Source: Quadrisphaera sp. (GTDB lineage Bacteria > Actinomycetota > Actinomycetes > Actinomycetales > Quadrisphaeraceae). Taken from it: a stretch of 11,128 bases of DNA. The first letter of the stretch is position 1. Every line of letters starts with the position of its first letter. The stretch lies in contig JARIBR010000220.1 in NCBI GenBank assembly GCA_029258695.1, positions 1-11,128 of the forward strand, in the 5' to 3' direction. Shown one piece after another: positions 1-5,584 of this stretch. The notes beneath the pieces are model-generated. The model did not search any database. It was not told where the DNA came from and saw only the letters and a program-made list of their open reading frames with translations. A program made the translations under genes and the position numbers.

Positions 1-30
1 GCGTCACATCGACACCTATTAGCGACAGAG

Positions 31-44
31 AGTGATTAACCACT
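31..44. promoter_or_regulatory. Imperfect palindrome, possible operator
   Basis: AGTGATTAACCACT matches its own reverse complement at 12 of 14 positions. It lies in the only AT-richer stretch of the window's left end (about 1-60), about 65 bases upstream of the small cysteine-rich gene. A dyad of this size in an AT-rich intergenic region could bind a transcription regulator, but no regulator gene is visible nearby and the gene to its left is outside the window. This is weak evidence from sequence alone. Confidence 0.2.
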
Positions 45-97
45 GTCCCTTGGTAGCCCTCCGGCGCACGGCGCGCTGATCGCGGCAGCCGCCGCGC

Positions 98-103
98 CAT
101 ACT
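98..103 (+). promoter_or_regulatory. Possible -10 element for a leaderless transcript
   Basis: CATACT resembles an actinobacterial -10 hexamer. Exactly seven bases separate it from the ATG at 111, the spacing expected if transcription starts at or next to the start codon. There is no Shine-Dalgarno sequence upstream of that ATG, which also fits a leaderless message. No convincing -35 element is seen around 75-80. Confidence 0.3.
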
Positions 104-110
104 GGGCGTG

Positions 111-263
111 ATGTCTCTCCACGGTCAGTGCGCGTGCGGTCATGACGGCCGGGTGCACGAGCACCTGCGTCGGGGCACCGAGTGCTCCGCGTGCCCGTGC
201 CCGAGGTTCCGCCGTCGCCGGACGGGGCTGCGCGCACGGCTGCAGCGGCGGCGAGAACCGTGA
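111..263 (+). CDS. Small Cys/His-rich protein, zinc-ribbon-like, function unknown
   Basis: This 50-residue ORF encodes clustered potential metal ligands: C7-x-C9-G-H11, then H16-E-H18, then a G-T-x-C25-x2-C28-x-C30-P-R-F segment, followed by an arginine-rich tail of about 20 residues. I recall short actinobacterial hypothetical proteins with a similar CGH...HEH...GT-x-C-x2-C pattern, but I cannot confirm that by search. The spacing suggests a single small zinc-binding module, and the basic tail could contact nucleic acid; both are inferences. The start is ATG 111, or GTG 108 just before it; an in-frame stop lies at 54-56. There is no ribosome-binding site, so leaderless translation is likely. 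It converges on the hydrolase gene, with 51 bases between them. No function is assigned. Confidence 0.6.
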   Translation: MSLHGQCACGHDGRVHEHLRRGTECSACPCPRFRRRRTGLRARLQRRREP

Positions 264-292
264 CGCACGGCCGCCCCCGCTCCGCGCTCGAG

Positions 293-323
293 GGTCAGCG
301 CTCCCCAGCGCCGGTCAGCGCTC
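293..323. repeat. 11-bp direct repeat at the hydrolase gene's 3' end
   Basis: GGTCAGCGCTC occurs at 293-303 and again at 313-323, a period of 20 bases. The second copy contains the stop codon of the minus-strand hydrolase gene, so the first looks like a small duplication of that gene's last codons, just downstream of it. No functional role is evident. Confidence 0.4.
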
Positions 324-1121
324 GGCGAGCTGCTGCTGCACCCACCGCGTGACCTCCGCGGGCCGGTAGCAGCTGGGGTCGACGTGACCCCCCCGGCAGG
401 CCACCAGCGTCACGCTCGCGATCCCCTCGACGCGGTCCGCGAAGGCGCCCGCGTTGACCGACGTCGGGGTCACGTCGTCCTCGGGCGCGACGTAGAAGAG
501 GAACGCGTCACCGCGGAAGTCCTCCACCGGGAGGGTGAGCGGGTCCGCCGGCGGGGCGCTGCGCCACGCAGCGCCGATCTCGTCGCCCAGGGAGCTCTGG
601 CGCCACCCCCGCGTGGTGAGGGCGGGGCTGATTCCGACCATGCCGGCCACGGGGTCGAGCTCCCCGCCGGCCATGAGCGGGAGGGCCGAGAGCCCCCCCA
701 TGGACTCGGCGAGGAGCACCACCGGGGCATCACCGAGCCGGTCGCGCGCCCACGCGAGCGCCGCGGCGTGGTCCTCGCGACCCGCGGGGTTCCCGAAGCC
801 GTCGCCCCCCGCGTCGGACGCGACGACGGCGTACCCGGCCTCCACCAGGGACTCCGCCATGGGAGCCATCTTGCCGCTCACCACGTCCTCCGAGCCGCCG
901 CCCATCCCGTGGAGGTACAGCACGATGGCCTCCGGCTCACCGCCCGGGCTGAGGGAGACGACGTCCTCGCCGGAGACGACGTCGCGCACGAGGCCCGGCG
1001 CGTCCGCGTCCGAGGCACCGCAGCCGGCCACGGCCAGCACGAGGGCCAGCGACGCCGCCAGGAGCCCCGCGAGCGCCGCCCGCGACCCTCGGTGGCTCGT
1101 CCCCCCCGGTGCGTCCGCCAC
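315..1121 (-). CDS. Alpha/beta-hydrolase lipoprotein (secreted esterase/lipase-like)
   Basis: The 268-residue product begins with a short basic n-region and a hydrophobic stretch (residues 15-32) ending in the lipobox V-A-G-C34. It should therefore be exported and lipid-anchored on the outer face of the membrane. The alpha/beta-hydrolase signature follows: the H71-G-M-G-G oxyanion-hole loop, the nucleophile in A-E-S140-M-G-G, an acidic residue at D215 or D216 in P-E-D-D, and H246 in G-G-H-V-D. Substrate cannot be deduced; esterase, lipase or peptidase-like activity are all possible. The GTG at 1121 was chosen because it gives a normal-length lipoprotein signal. An in-frame ATG pair at 1238/1235 would add about 39 residues of low-complexity sequence before the signal, and neither start has a strong ribosome-binding site. 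It is transcribed divergently from the glycosyltransferase gene. Confidence 0.8.
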   Translation of the reverse strand: MADAPGGTSHRGSRAALAGLLAASLALVLAVAGCGASDADAPGLVRDVVSGEDVVSLSPGGEPEAIVLYLHGMGGGSEDVVSGKMAPMAESLVEAGYAVVASDAGGDGFGNPAGREDHAAALAWARDRLGDAPVVLLAESMGGLSALPLMAGGELDPVAGMVGISPALTTRGWRQSSLGDEIGAAWRSAPPADPLTLPVEDFRGDAFLFYVAPEDDVTPTSVNAGAFADRVEGIASVTLVACRGGHVDPSCYRPAEVTRWVQQQLAER

Positions 1122-1302
1122 CCCGGGAGTATGCCGCGGCGCCACCACCGGAGCCCCGGCACCTGCCCCGCGGGTCGGGCGCGCCGGTGAGCCGGGGCGC
1201 GGGAAACCCCCGCCCGGCCGTCCGGGACCGCGCATCATGACGGGTTCGCCCGGCGCTCCCACCCGCCCGGCCCCCGCGCCCCGCGCCACCTGCCAGCCGT
1301 CC

Positions 1303-1307
1303 GGAGG
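1303..1307 (+). promoter_or_regulatory. Ribosome-binding site deciding the glycosyltransferase start
   Basis: GGAGG lies four bases before the GTG at 1312. It is the only strong Shine-Dalgarno sequence in the open frame upstream of the first transmembrane segment, which favours GTG 1312 over the in-frame ATG at 1237. Confidence 0.55.
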
Positions 1308-1311
1308 TCTC

Positions 1312-2907
1312 GTGCCCACCCCCGCACCGGCGCGCCGAGCCGCCTGCCGCCCGGACCTCCGGACCGCCCGGCACCGCAGCGGGCGGCGCAGCGCGCGGCG
1401 CAGCGGGCGGTACGCCTCCGACGTCGCGAGCGCGGTGCTCCCCGGGGCGCTCCTCGCGCTCGCCCTGAGCGCGTGGCGCTTCTCGGCCGTGCCGCTGTGG
1501 CGCGACGAGTGGATCACCTGGAGCGTCGTGGTGCGCCCCTGGGGGTCGATGGTCGCCCTGCTGTCCGAGCGTGACGGCGGGCTGTGGCCGTTCTACGCGG
1601 CGATGCACGCCTGGATGCTCGTCGACGACTCGGTGGCGTGGATGCGCGTGCCGTCCGGGCTCGCCACGGTGGTCGCCGTGGTCGTCACCGCCCTCGTCGG
1701 CCGGCGCGTCGCCGGGCCGCTGGCCGGAGCCCTGTCCGGGGTCGTGCTGGCGATCCTGCCCGCGGTGGTCGCGCACGCCCAGCAGGCCCGCGCCTACCCC
1801 GAGGTCATGGCCCTCGCCGCGCTGACCGCCCTCGCGGCGCTGCGCTGGCGGGCCGCCCCCACGCCGGGGCGGACGGCGGCGCTCGCGGTGGTGGCCGCGG
1901 CCACCGTCGCCGCCCACCCGCTGCCCGGCGTGCCGGCGGTCGCCGGGCTCATCGCCGCGCTGCTGGCCTCGCCGGGTGCGGGGCGTCGACCGGCGGCGGC
2001 GCTCGCCGGCGCGCCGGCCGCGCTGCTCGCGGGCGTGCTCGTCGCCGTGGGCGCACGCCAGGTGGGGCTGGTGCTCACCGATGCTCCCGGCGGGCTGGAG
2101 ACCCTCGCCCGCTTCCGGCTGGTCCTCGCGCCGCGGTGGTGGACGCTCTGGCTCCTCGCCGCCCTCGCGGTGGCCGGTGCCCGGTGGGTGTGGCACCGCG
2201 GGCGCGGCTCGTCGCTGCTCCTGCTCGCCTGGGCCGCGGCGCCCCCGCTGGTGCTCGCGGGGCTGGTCGCCGCGGGCTCCTTCTCCACGCGGCGCTACCT
2301 CGTCGCGGGGCTGCCCGCGGTGGCGGTCCTCGTCGCCACCGGCGCCGTGGCGCTCGGCGCCGTCGTGGCCAGCACGGTGGCGGCACGCGCCGGCGTCGCC
2401 GGCGCAGGGGTGAGCAGCGCCGGAGCACGTCGCGCCGGCCAGCCCTGGGTGGCGCCCACGGTGGCGCTCGCCCTCGTCGCGGTGGTGGTCGCCGCCCTGG
2501 CACCCGGCGCGATCGCCCGGCGCACCGCCCCCTACGCCGGGGACGACCCCCGCTCCGCCGCGCACCACGTCGCCGCCCACCAGCGCGCGGGCGACGTGGT
2601 GGTCCACGGCGGGCCCTTCGCCCGGGGCATGACCGGCTTCTACGCCCCGGCCGGCACGGTCCCGGCCGACCCGCTGCTCGCGAGCGACCGGCTGGCGAGC
2701 GACACCGTCGACGGCGTCGACCTCCCCGCGGAGGCTCAGCGCGCCGCCGTGGCCGGGGCCCCGCGCCTCTGGGTGGTCGCCACCCACGACGGAGCAGCGC
2801 TCGAGGGCGCCGAGACGATCGACCGCGTCACCGCCGGCCGGGCGAGGCTGGAGCAGGAGAGCTTCGGGAACGTGGTCGTCCAGCTGTGGGGGCCCCCGGG
2901 GCCATGA
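1312..2907 (+). CDS. Polytopic membrane glycosyltransferase, GT-C / mannosyltransferase-like
   Basis: The 531-residue protein has a basic cytoplasmic N-terminus of about 40 residues and then roughly ten or more hydrophobic segments from residue 40 on. Directly after the first segment comes W-R-D65-E66-W, the acidic pair expected in the first extracytoplasmic loop of GT-C enzymes (GT39/GT83 and ArnT-like), where it contacts the polyprenyl-phosphate sugar donor. Further on, A-H-A-Q-Q-A-R-A-Y (about 154-162) matches a conserved loop of actinobacterial family members. The likely role is transfer of a lipid-linked sugar to a protein or cell-wall acceptor outside the membrane; donor and acceptor are unknown. 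The start is GTG 1312, set by a GGAGG site. The MFS gene follows 15 bases after the stop, so the two may be co-transcribed. Confidence 0.7.
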   Translation: MPTPAPARRAACRPDLRTARHRSGRRSARRSGRYASDVASAVLPGALLALALSAWRFSAVPLWRDEWITWSVVVRPWGSMVALLSERDGGLWPFYAAMHAWMLVDDSVAWMRVPSGLATVVAVVVTALVGRRVAGPLAGALSGVVLAILPAVVAHAQQARAYPEVMALAALTALAALRWRAAPTPGRTAALAVVAAATVAAHPLPGVPAVAGLIAALLASPGAGRRPAAALAGAPAALLAGVLVAVGARQVGLVLTDAPGGLETLARFRLVLAPRWWTLWLLAALAVAGARWVWHRGRGSSLLLLAWAAAPPLVLAGLVAAGSFSTRRYLVAGLPAVAVLVATGAVALGAVVASTVAARAGVAGAGVSSAGARRAGQPWVAPTVALALVAVVVAALAPGAIARRTAPYAGDDPRSAAHHVAAHQRAGDVVVHGGPFARGMTGFYAPAGTVPADPLLASDRLASDTVDGVDLPAEAQRAAVAGAPRLWVVATHDGAALEGAETIDRVTAGRARLEQESFGNVVVQLWGPPGP

Positions 2908-2919
2908 CGTAGAACGTCA
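2905..2919. promoter_or_regulatory. Perfect 6-bp inverted repeat, operator-like
   Basis: TGACGT-AGA-ACGTCA is a perfect dyad with a three-base centre. Its first three bases are the stop codon of the glycosyltransferase gene, and it ends three bases before the MFS start codon. The TAGAAC at 2910-2915 inside it sits seven bases before the ATG and could be a degenerate -10 element for a leaderless MFS transcript, since that gene has no Shine-Dalgarno sequence. A repressor bound here would cover such a promoter. This is inference; chance is possible for a 12-base dyad. Confidence 0.3.
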
Positions 2920-2922
2920 CCC

Positions 2923-4179
2923 ATGGACGCCCCGGCTCGACCCTCCCCCACGGTCGAGCAGCGCAGGGCCCGCGTCGCCGTGGCGGCCTTCTTCCTCACC
3001 AACGGGGCGCTGTTCGCCAACCTCATCCCCCGCTACCCGCAGATCAAGGCCGACCTGGCCCTCGACAACGCCACGTACGGCGTGGCCATCGCGGCGTTCC
3101 CCGCCGGCGCCATCGCCGCGGGCCTCCTCGCAGGGGCCGCCGTGCGCCGCTTCGGCTCCGCCCGCGCGGCGGCCGCCGGCACGGTCCTCACCGCCGCGGG
3201 GGTGGTCGCCGCCGGGGTGGCCCCGTCGCTCGCGGTGCTCGTGGTCGCCCTGGCGCTGGCGGGGGCGGCGGACGCCGTCACCGACGTCGCGCAGAACGCC
3301 CACGGTCTGCGCGTCCAGCGCGGGTACGGCCGCTCGATCATCAACTCCTTCCACGCGGTGTGGTCCATCGGCGCCGTGCTCGGCGGGAGCATGGCCGCCG
3401 GCGCCATCGCCCTCGACCTCAGCCGCGGGGTGCACCTCGGGGCCACGGCCGTGATCTTCTCCGTCGTCGCCCTGGTCGCCCTGCGCTCCGCCCTGCCCGG
3501 GCCGGACCCCGACCCGGCGCAGGATCCGGACACGGCGCGACGTCCGGAGCCCGCGCCGGCGCCGGGCCCGGGGGTGCCGGCCCGCGCCCCGAGGCAGCCC
3601 ACGCCGCTCCTCTCCCGGCGCACCCTGGTCCTCGCCGCGCTGGTGACCATCGCCGTCGGCGGCACCCTGGTCGAGGACGCGGGCAGCTCCTGGGCCGCGG
3701 TCTACCTCTCCGGCCCGCTGGGGGCTCCCGCCGCGGTCGCCGCGAGCGGGTACATCGCCCTCGTCGGCGCCCAGACTGTCGGTCGCCTCCTCGGTGACCG
3801 CCTGGTGGACCGCTTCGGACAGCGCGCCGTGGCCCGCACCGGGGCGATGGTCGCCGCGGCCGGCATGGGCGCGGCGCTGGCCTTCCCCACGGTGCCCGGC
3901 ACGGTCGCCGGCTTCGCCGCCGCCGGCCTGGGGGTGGCCACGCTCGTGCCCGCGGCGATGCAGCAGGCCGACGACCTGCCGGGCCTGCGCCCCGGGACGG
4001 GGCTGACGCTGGTCTCGTGGCTGATGCGCCTGGGGTTCCTGCTCTCCCCGCCCCTGGTCGGCCTCCTCGCGGACGCCACGAGCCTGCGCGCCGGCCTGCT
4101 CGTCGTGCCGCTGGCGGGCGTCCTCGTCGTCGCGGCCTCCGGGGTGCTGGACGGACGGAGGGTCCCGGCGCCGCGGTGA
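2923..4179 (+). CDS. MFS transporter, YbjJ-like
   Basis: The protein has 418 residues and about 12 predicted membrane segments, with a Pro/Ala-rich cytoplasmic loop of about 40 residues (190-230) between the two six-helix halves. Two stretches resemble the YbjJ-like branch of the major facilitator superfamily: R-Y-P-Q-I-K-A-D-L near residue 37, after the first helix, and the segment at residues 121-151 containing D-V-A-Q-N-A-H-G and N-S-F-H-A-V-W-S-I-G. Family members are proton-coupled transporters or exporters, mostly of unknown substrate, and none can be assigned here. The ATG at 2923 is the only sensible start before the first helix. It lacks a ribosome-binding site, so translation is either leaderless or relies on readthrough from the glycosyltransferase gene. 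Confidence 0.8.
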   Translation: MDAPARPSPTVEQRRARVAVAAFFLTNGALFANLIPRYPQIKADLALDNATYGVAIAAFPAGAIAAGLLAGAAVRRFGSARAAAAGTVLTAAGVVAAGVAPSLAVLVVALALAGAADAVTDVAQNAHGLRVQRGYGRSIINSFHAVWSIGAVLGGSMAAGAIALDLSRGVHLGATAVIFSVVALVALRSALPGPDPDPAQDPDTARRPEPAPAPGPGVPARAPRQPTPLLSRRTLVLAALVTIAVGGTLVEDAGSSWAAVYLSGPLGAPAAVAASGYIALVGAQTVGRLLGDRLVDRFGQRAVARTGAMVAAAGMGAALAFPTVPGTVAGFAAAGLGVATLVPAAMQQADDLPGLRPGTGLTLVSWLMRLGFLLSPPLVGLLADATSLRAGLLVVPLAGVLVVAASGVLDGRRVPAPR

Positions 4180-4200
4180 GCCGCCGCCTCCGCCGGCCCG

Positions 4201-4230
4201 TACCGTCACCGGCGACACCGCACCGGGAGG
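4201..4230 (+). promoter_or_regulatory. Putative -10 element and ribosome-binding site of the thioesterase gene
   Basis: TACCGT at 4201-4206 fits the actinobacterial -10 pattern TAnnnT. GGGAGG at 4225-4230 lies six bases before ATG 4237 and is an excellent Shine-Dalgarno match. A transcript starting near 4213 would have a leader of about 25 bases. No clear -35 element is present. Confidence 0.4.
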
Positions 4231-4236
4231 CAGACC

Positions 4237-4743
4237 ATGACCGAGCACCACTGGGGAGAGCAGCGCAGCAGGACGGTGACCTGGTACGACCCCCAGGCCG
4301 CGCTGGCGACGATGGCGTCGACGGACGGGCTGGCCTACCTGCGCGCCATGGCCGACGGCGAGGTGCCCCCACCGCCGATCGCCGAGCTGATCCCCATGGG
4401 CATCACCAGCGTCGAGCCGGGCGAGGTCGTCTTCACCTGCACCCCCGACGAGTCGGCGTACAACCCCATCGGCAGCGTCCACGGCGGCCTGGTCTGCACC
4501 CTGCTCGACACGGTGGCCGGCTGCGCGGTCCACACCACCCTGCCGGCCGGGACGGGGTACACCAGCCTGGAGATCAAGGTCTCCTACCTGCGCCCGGTCC
4601 GCGCCGGCCAGGGCGTGCTCACCGCCACCGGGCGGGTGACCAAGCCGGGTCGCCGCGCCGCCTTCGCCGAGGGTGAGGCACGTGACGACCAGGGCCGGCT
4701 CGTCGCGACGGCGAGCAGCACCTTCCTGGTCTTCCCGCTCTGA
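4237..4743 (+). CDS. PaaI-family hotdog-fold acyl-CoA thioesterase
   Basis: This 168-residue protein has the hallmarks of a PaaI/4HBT hotdog domain. The motif is N76-P-I-G-S-V-H82-G-G leading into the central helix C-T-L-L-D91-T-V-A-G. It is followed by the strand Y-T-S-L-E-I-K-V-S-Y-L-R-P-V (residues 108-121). In this family the HGG segment and the helix acidic residue position water for hydrolysis of an acyl-CoA thioester; the proteins are cytosolic and usually tetrameric. The exact acyl group is not predictable, and no phenylacetate-degradation genes are nearby, so housekeeping acyl-CoA turnover is as likely as aromatic catabolism. About 50 N-terminal residues precede the core, as in several actinobacterial members. 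The start is backed by a strong ribosome-binding site. The gene converges on vapC, leaving only 12 bases between the stop codons. Confidence 0.85.
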   Translation: MTEHHWGEQRSRTVTWYDPQAALATMASTDGLAYLRAMADGEVPPPPIAELIPMGITSVEPGEVVFTCTPDESAYNPIGSVHGGLVCTLLDTVAGCAVHTTLPAGTGYTSLEIKVSYLRPVRAGQGVLTATGRVTKPGRRAAFAEGEARDDQGRLVATASSTFLVFPL

Positions 4744-4755
4744 CCCGGACGGCTC

Positions 4756-5148
4756 TCAGGCGGGCGCCTGCACGACGAGCCCGACCGACAGCGCAGCGTC
4801 GCGCTGTCGGTCGTCGTCGGTGAGGAAGCCGCCGACGTCCGCTCGCGGGGCCGCAACCCCGTGCAGGGCGTCGAGGCTGCGCAGGTGGGGCCCGGGGAGA
4901 AGCCCGGCAGCGCGGAAGCCACCGCGCGCGACGTCGACGACGGTGAACCTGGCGAGCGTCGTCGTCACGTCCTCCTGCGCGACGTCCCGGCGGAGGGCCG
5001 CCCGCCGCAGCTCCGTCTCGAGGAGCGGGGTCGCCACGACCCGCTCGCCGCGAGAGCGCTCCTCGTCGAGCAGGCGCACCACGGCGCGGGTCCCCGCCTC
5101 CTCCACCAGCAGCTTCATGGCTGCCGACGACTCGACGCAGAGCGTCAT
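4756..5148 (-). CDS. vapC: VapC-family PIN-domain ribonuclease toxin
   Basis: This 130-residue protein is a complete PIN domain. The Mg2+-binding acidic residues can be placed at E6 (V-E-S-S-A, where many relatives have Asp), E46 (L-E-T-E-L-R-R-A), D93 (R-S-L-D-A-L-H) and D111-D113 (F-L-T-D-D-D-R-Q). VapC toxins cleave tRNA or rRNA and are neutralised by an antitoxin encoded just upstream. The start codon overlaps the antitoxin stop in an ATGA arrangement, the usual translational coupling. The ATG at 5148 is right because an extension upstream in this frame would run through the antitoxin gene. The Asp-to-Glu change at position 6 keeps the charge and should not abolish activity. A 13-bp hairpin is embedded in the last codons. 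Confidence 0.85.
   Translation of the reverse strand: MTLCVESSAAMKLLVEEAGTRAVVRLLDEERSRGERVVATPLLETELRRAALRRDVAQEDVTTTLARFTVVDVARGGFRAAGLLPGPHLRSLDALHGVAAPRADVGGFLTDDDRQRDAALSVGLVVQAPA
4782..4813. terminator. 13-bp hairpin inside the vapC 3' end, possible terminator of the thioesterase gene
   Basis: CGACCGACAGCGC (4782-4794) and its exact reverse complement GCGCTGTCGGTCG (4801-4813) flank a six-base loop. The structure starts 39 bases past the thioesterase stop on the plus strand. On the minus strand it falls in the vapC codons for D-R-Q-R-D-A-A-L-S-V. There is no T-run on either side, which is normal for GC-rich actinobacterial terminators. Confidence 0.5.
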
Positions 5149-5420
5149 CGTTCGCCGCGGAGCTCGGCCAGCACGTCGGCGGTGCTCTCGTCGCGGCGGA
5201 CCCTTCGGATCTGCCAGAACGGCGCGGACCGTTCGGATCTGCGAGAACGGCGCCGTGCTGGTGGGTTCCCGGTAGGACAGACACCGTGGAGGGGGTCCCG
5301 CTCGGGCGGGCGGAGCACCGCGACCACCGTGCCGTGGTGGGTGATCTCGAAGGTCTCCCCCGCCTCGACGGCGCGGAGGATCTCGCTGCTGCGGTGGCGC
5401 AGGTGGGGGATGACGGCCAG
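5145..5420 (-). CDS. Phd/YefM-family antitoxin, CTG start, with internal repeat
   Basis: Read from CTG 5420 the product has 91 residues. The N-terminal half (residues 1-44) is a clear Phd/YefM antitoxin fold: [12 protein letters not shown], then [11 protein letters not shown] and [11 protein letters not shown]. Such domains dimerise and repress their own promoter. The C-terminal end, [17 protein letters not shown], is the typical toxin-binding tail. Between them lies an unusual basic stretch made by a 28-bp tandem duplication. No ATG, GTG or TTG occurs in frame upstream of GTG 5327, and a start there would delete the DNA-binding fold. CTG 5420 has GGGAG six bases upstream (5431-5427) and aligns with where relatives begin. 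The stop overlaps the vapC start. Confidence 0.7.
   Translation of the reverse strand: MAVIPHLRHRSSEILRAVEAGETFEITHHGTVVAVLRPPERDPLHGVCPTGNPPARRRSRRSERSAPFWQIRRVRRDESTADVLAELRGER
5196..5251. repeat. Two-copy 28-bp tandem repeat within the antitoxin gene
   Basis: Units 5196-5223 and 5224-5251 agree at 26 of 28 bases; both differences are C in the first unit and G in the second. The unit length is not a multiple of three, so the two copies are read in different frames (F-W-Q-I-R-R in one, R-S-R-R-S-E-R in the other). The second unit contains a small hairpin, CCGTTC (5229-5234) with GAACGG (5245-5250). Confidence 0.8.
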
Positions 5421-5470
5421 GAGGCTCTCCCGGGCTCCGTGGGTGCGGCGTCACAGCCGCCGCGACCGTA
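5421..5470 (-). promoter_or_regulatory. Putative promoter and leader of the antitoxin-toxin operon
   Basis: On the minus strand TACGGT (5470-5465) fits the -10 pattern TAnnnT. Transcription would then begin near 5458 and give a leader of about 38 bases carrying the GGGAG ribosome-binding site at 5431-5427. A -35 element is not evident. The position supports a translation start at CTG 5420, because the message would begin upstream of the Phd fold. Confidence 0.3.
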
Positions 5471-5549
5471 GCAACACCGTGGTCGGACCAGCGGGCTCCG
5501 TCGGCGCGAGCAGAGCGGGGCCGCTCGCCCTGCGGATCCGGTGGTCCGG

Positions 5550-5576
5550 CTCAAGCCGGCGCCGGCGGGCGCCGAG
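5550..5576 (+). promoter_or_regulatory. Candidate flagellar-sigma (FliA/SigD-type) promoter for the chemoreceptor gene
   Basis: CTCA at 5550-5553 and GCCGAG at 5571-5576 are 17 bases apart. They resemble the flagellar sigma factor consensus used by motile actinobacteria (CTCA, 15-17 bases, GCCGAA or GCCGAT). The predicted transcription start, about eight bases on, falls at or next to the GTG start codon at 5585. The AGGAG at 5575-5579, which would otherwise be the Shine-Dalgarno sequence, overlaps this -10 element. Confidence 0.4.
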
Positions 5577-5584
5577 GAGATCAC

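Noticed and set aside
1122..1238. Longer hydrolase start at the ATG pair 1238/1235
   Set aside because: It would put about 50 low-complexity residues before the signal peptide's hydrophobic core, unlike a lipoprotein signal, and it has no well-placed ribosome-binding site. Not excluded outright.
937..2787. A 616-codon open frame on the minus strand opposite the glycosyltransferase gene
   Set aside because: The product is low-complexity Gly/Arg/His-rich sequence without motifs, while the opposite strand encodes a clear polytopic membrane protein.
2917..4533. A 538-codon open frame on the minus strand opposite the MFS and thioesterase genes
   Set aside because: Same low-complexity composition, no domain, and it spans two separate real genes on the other strand.
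4757..4770. CAGGCG-GG-CGCCTG dyad at the vapC end as a terminator
   Set aside because: The loop of two bases is too small to form as drawn, and the 13-bp hairpin just beyond it is a far better candidate.
5196..5251. A CRISPR-like array or attachment site from the repeated 28-bp units
   Set aside because: There are only two directly abutting copies without spacers and no cas or integrase genes nearby.
5149..5454. N-terminal extension of vapC upstream of its ATG at 5148
   Set aside because: The extended sequence is Pro/Arg-rich and overlaps the antitoxin gene entirely; PIN domains begin directly at residue 1 as in the 5148 start.
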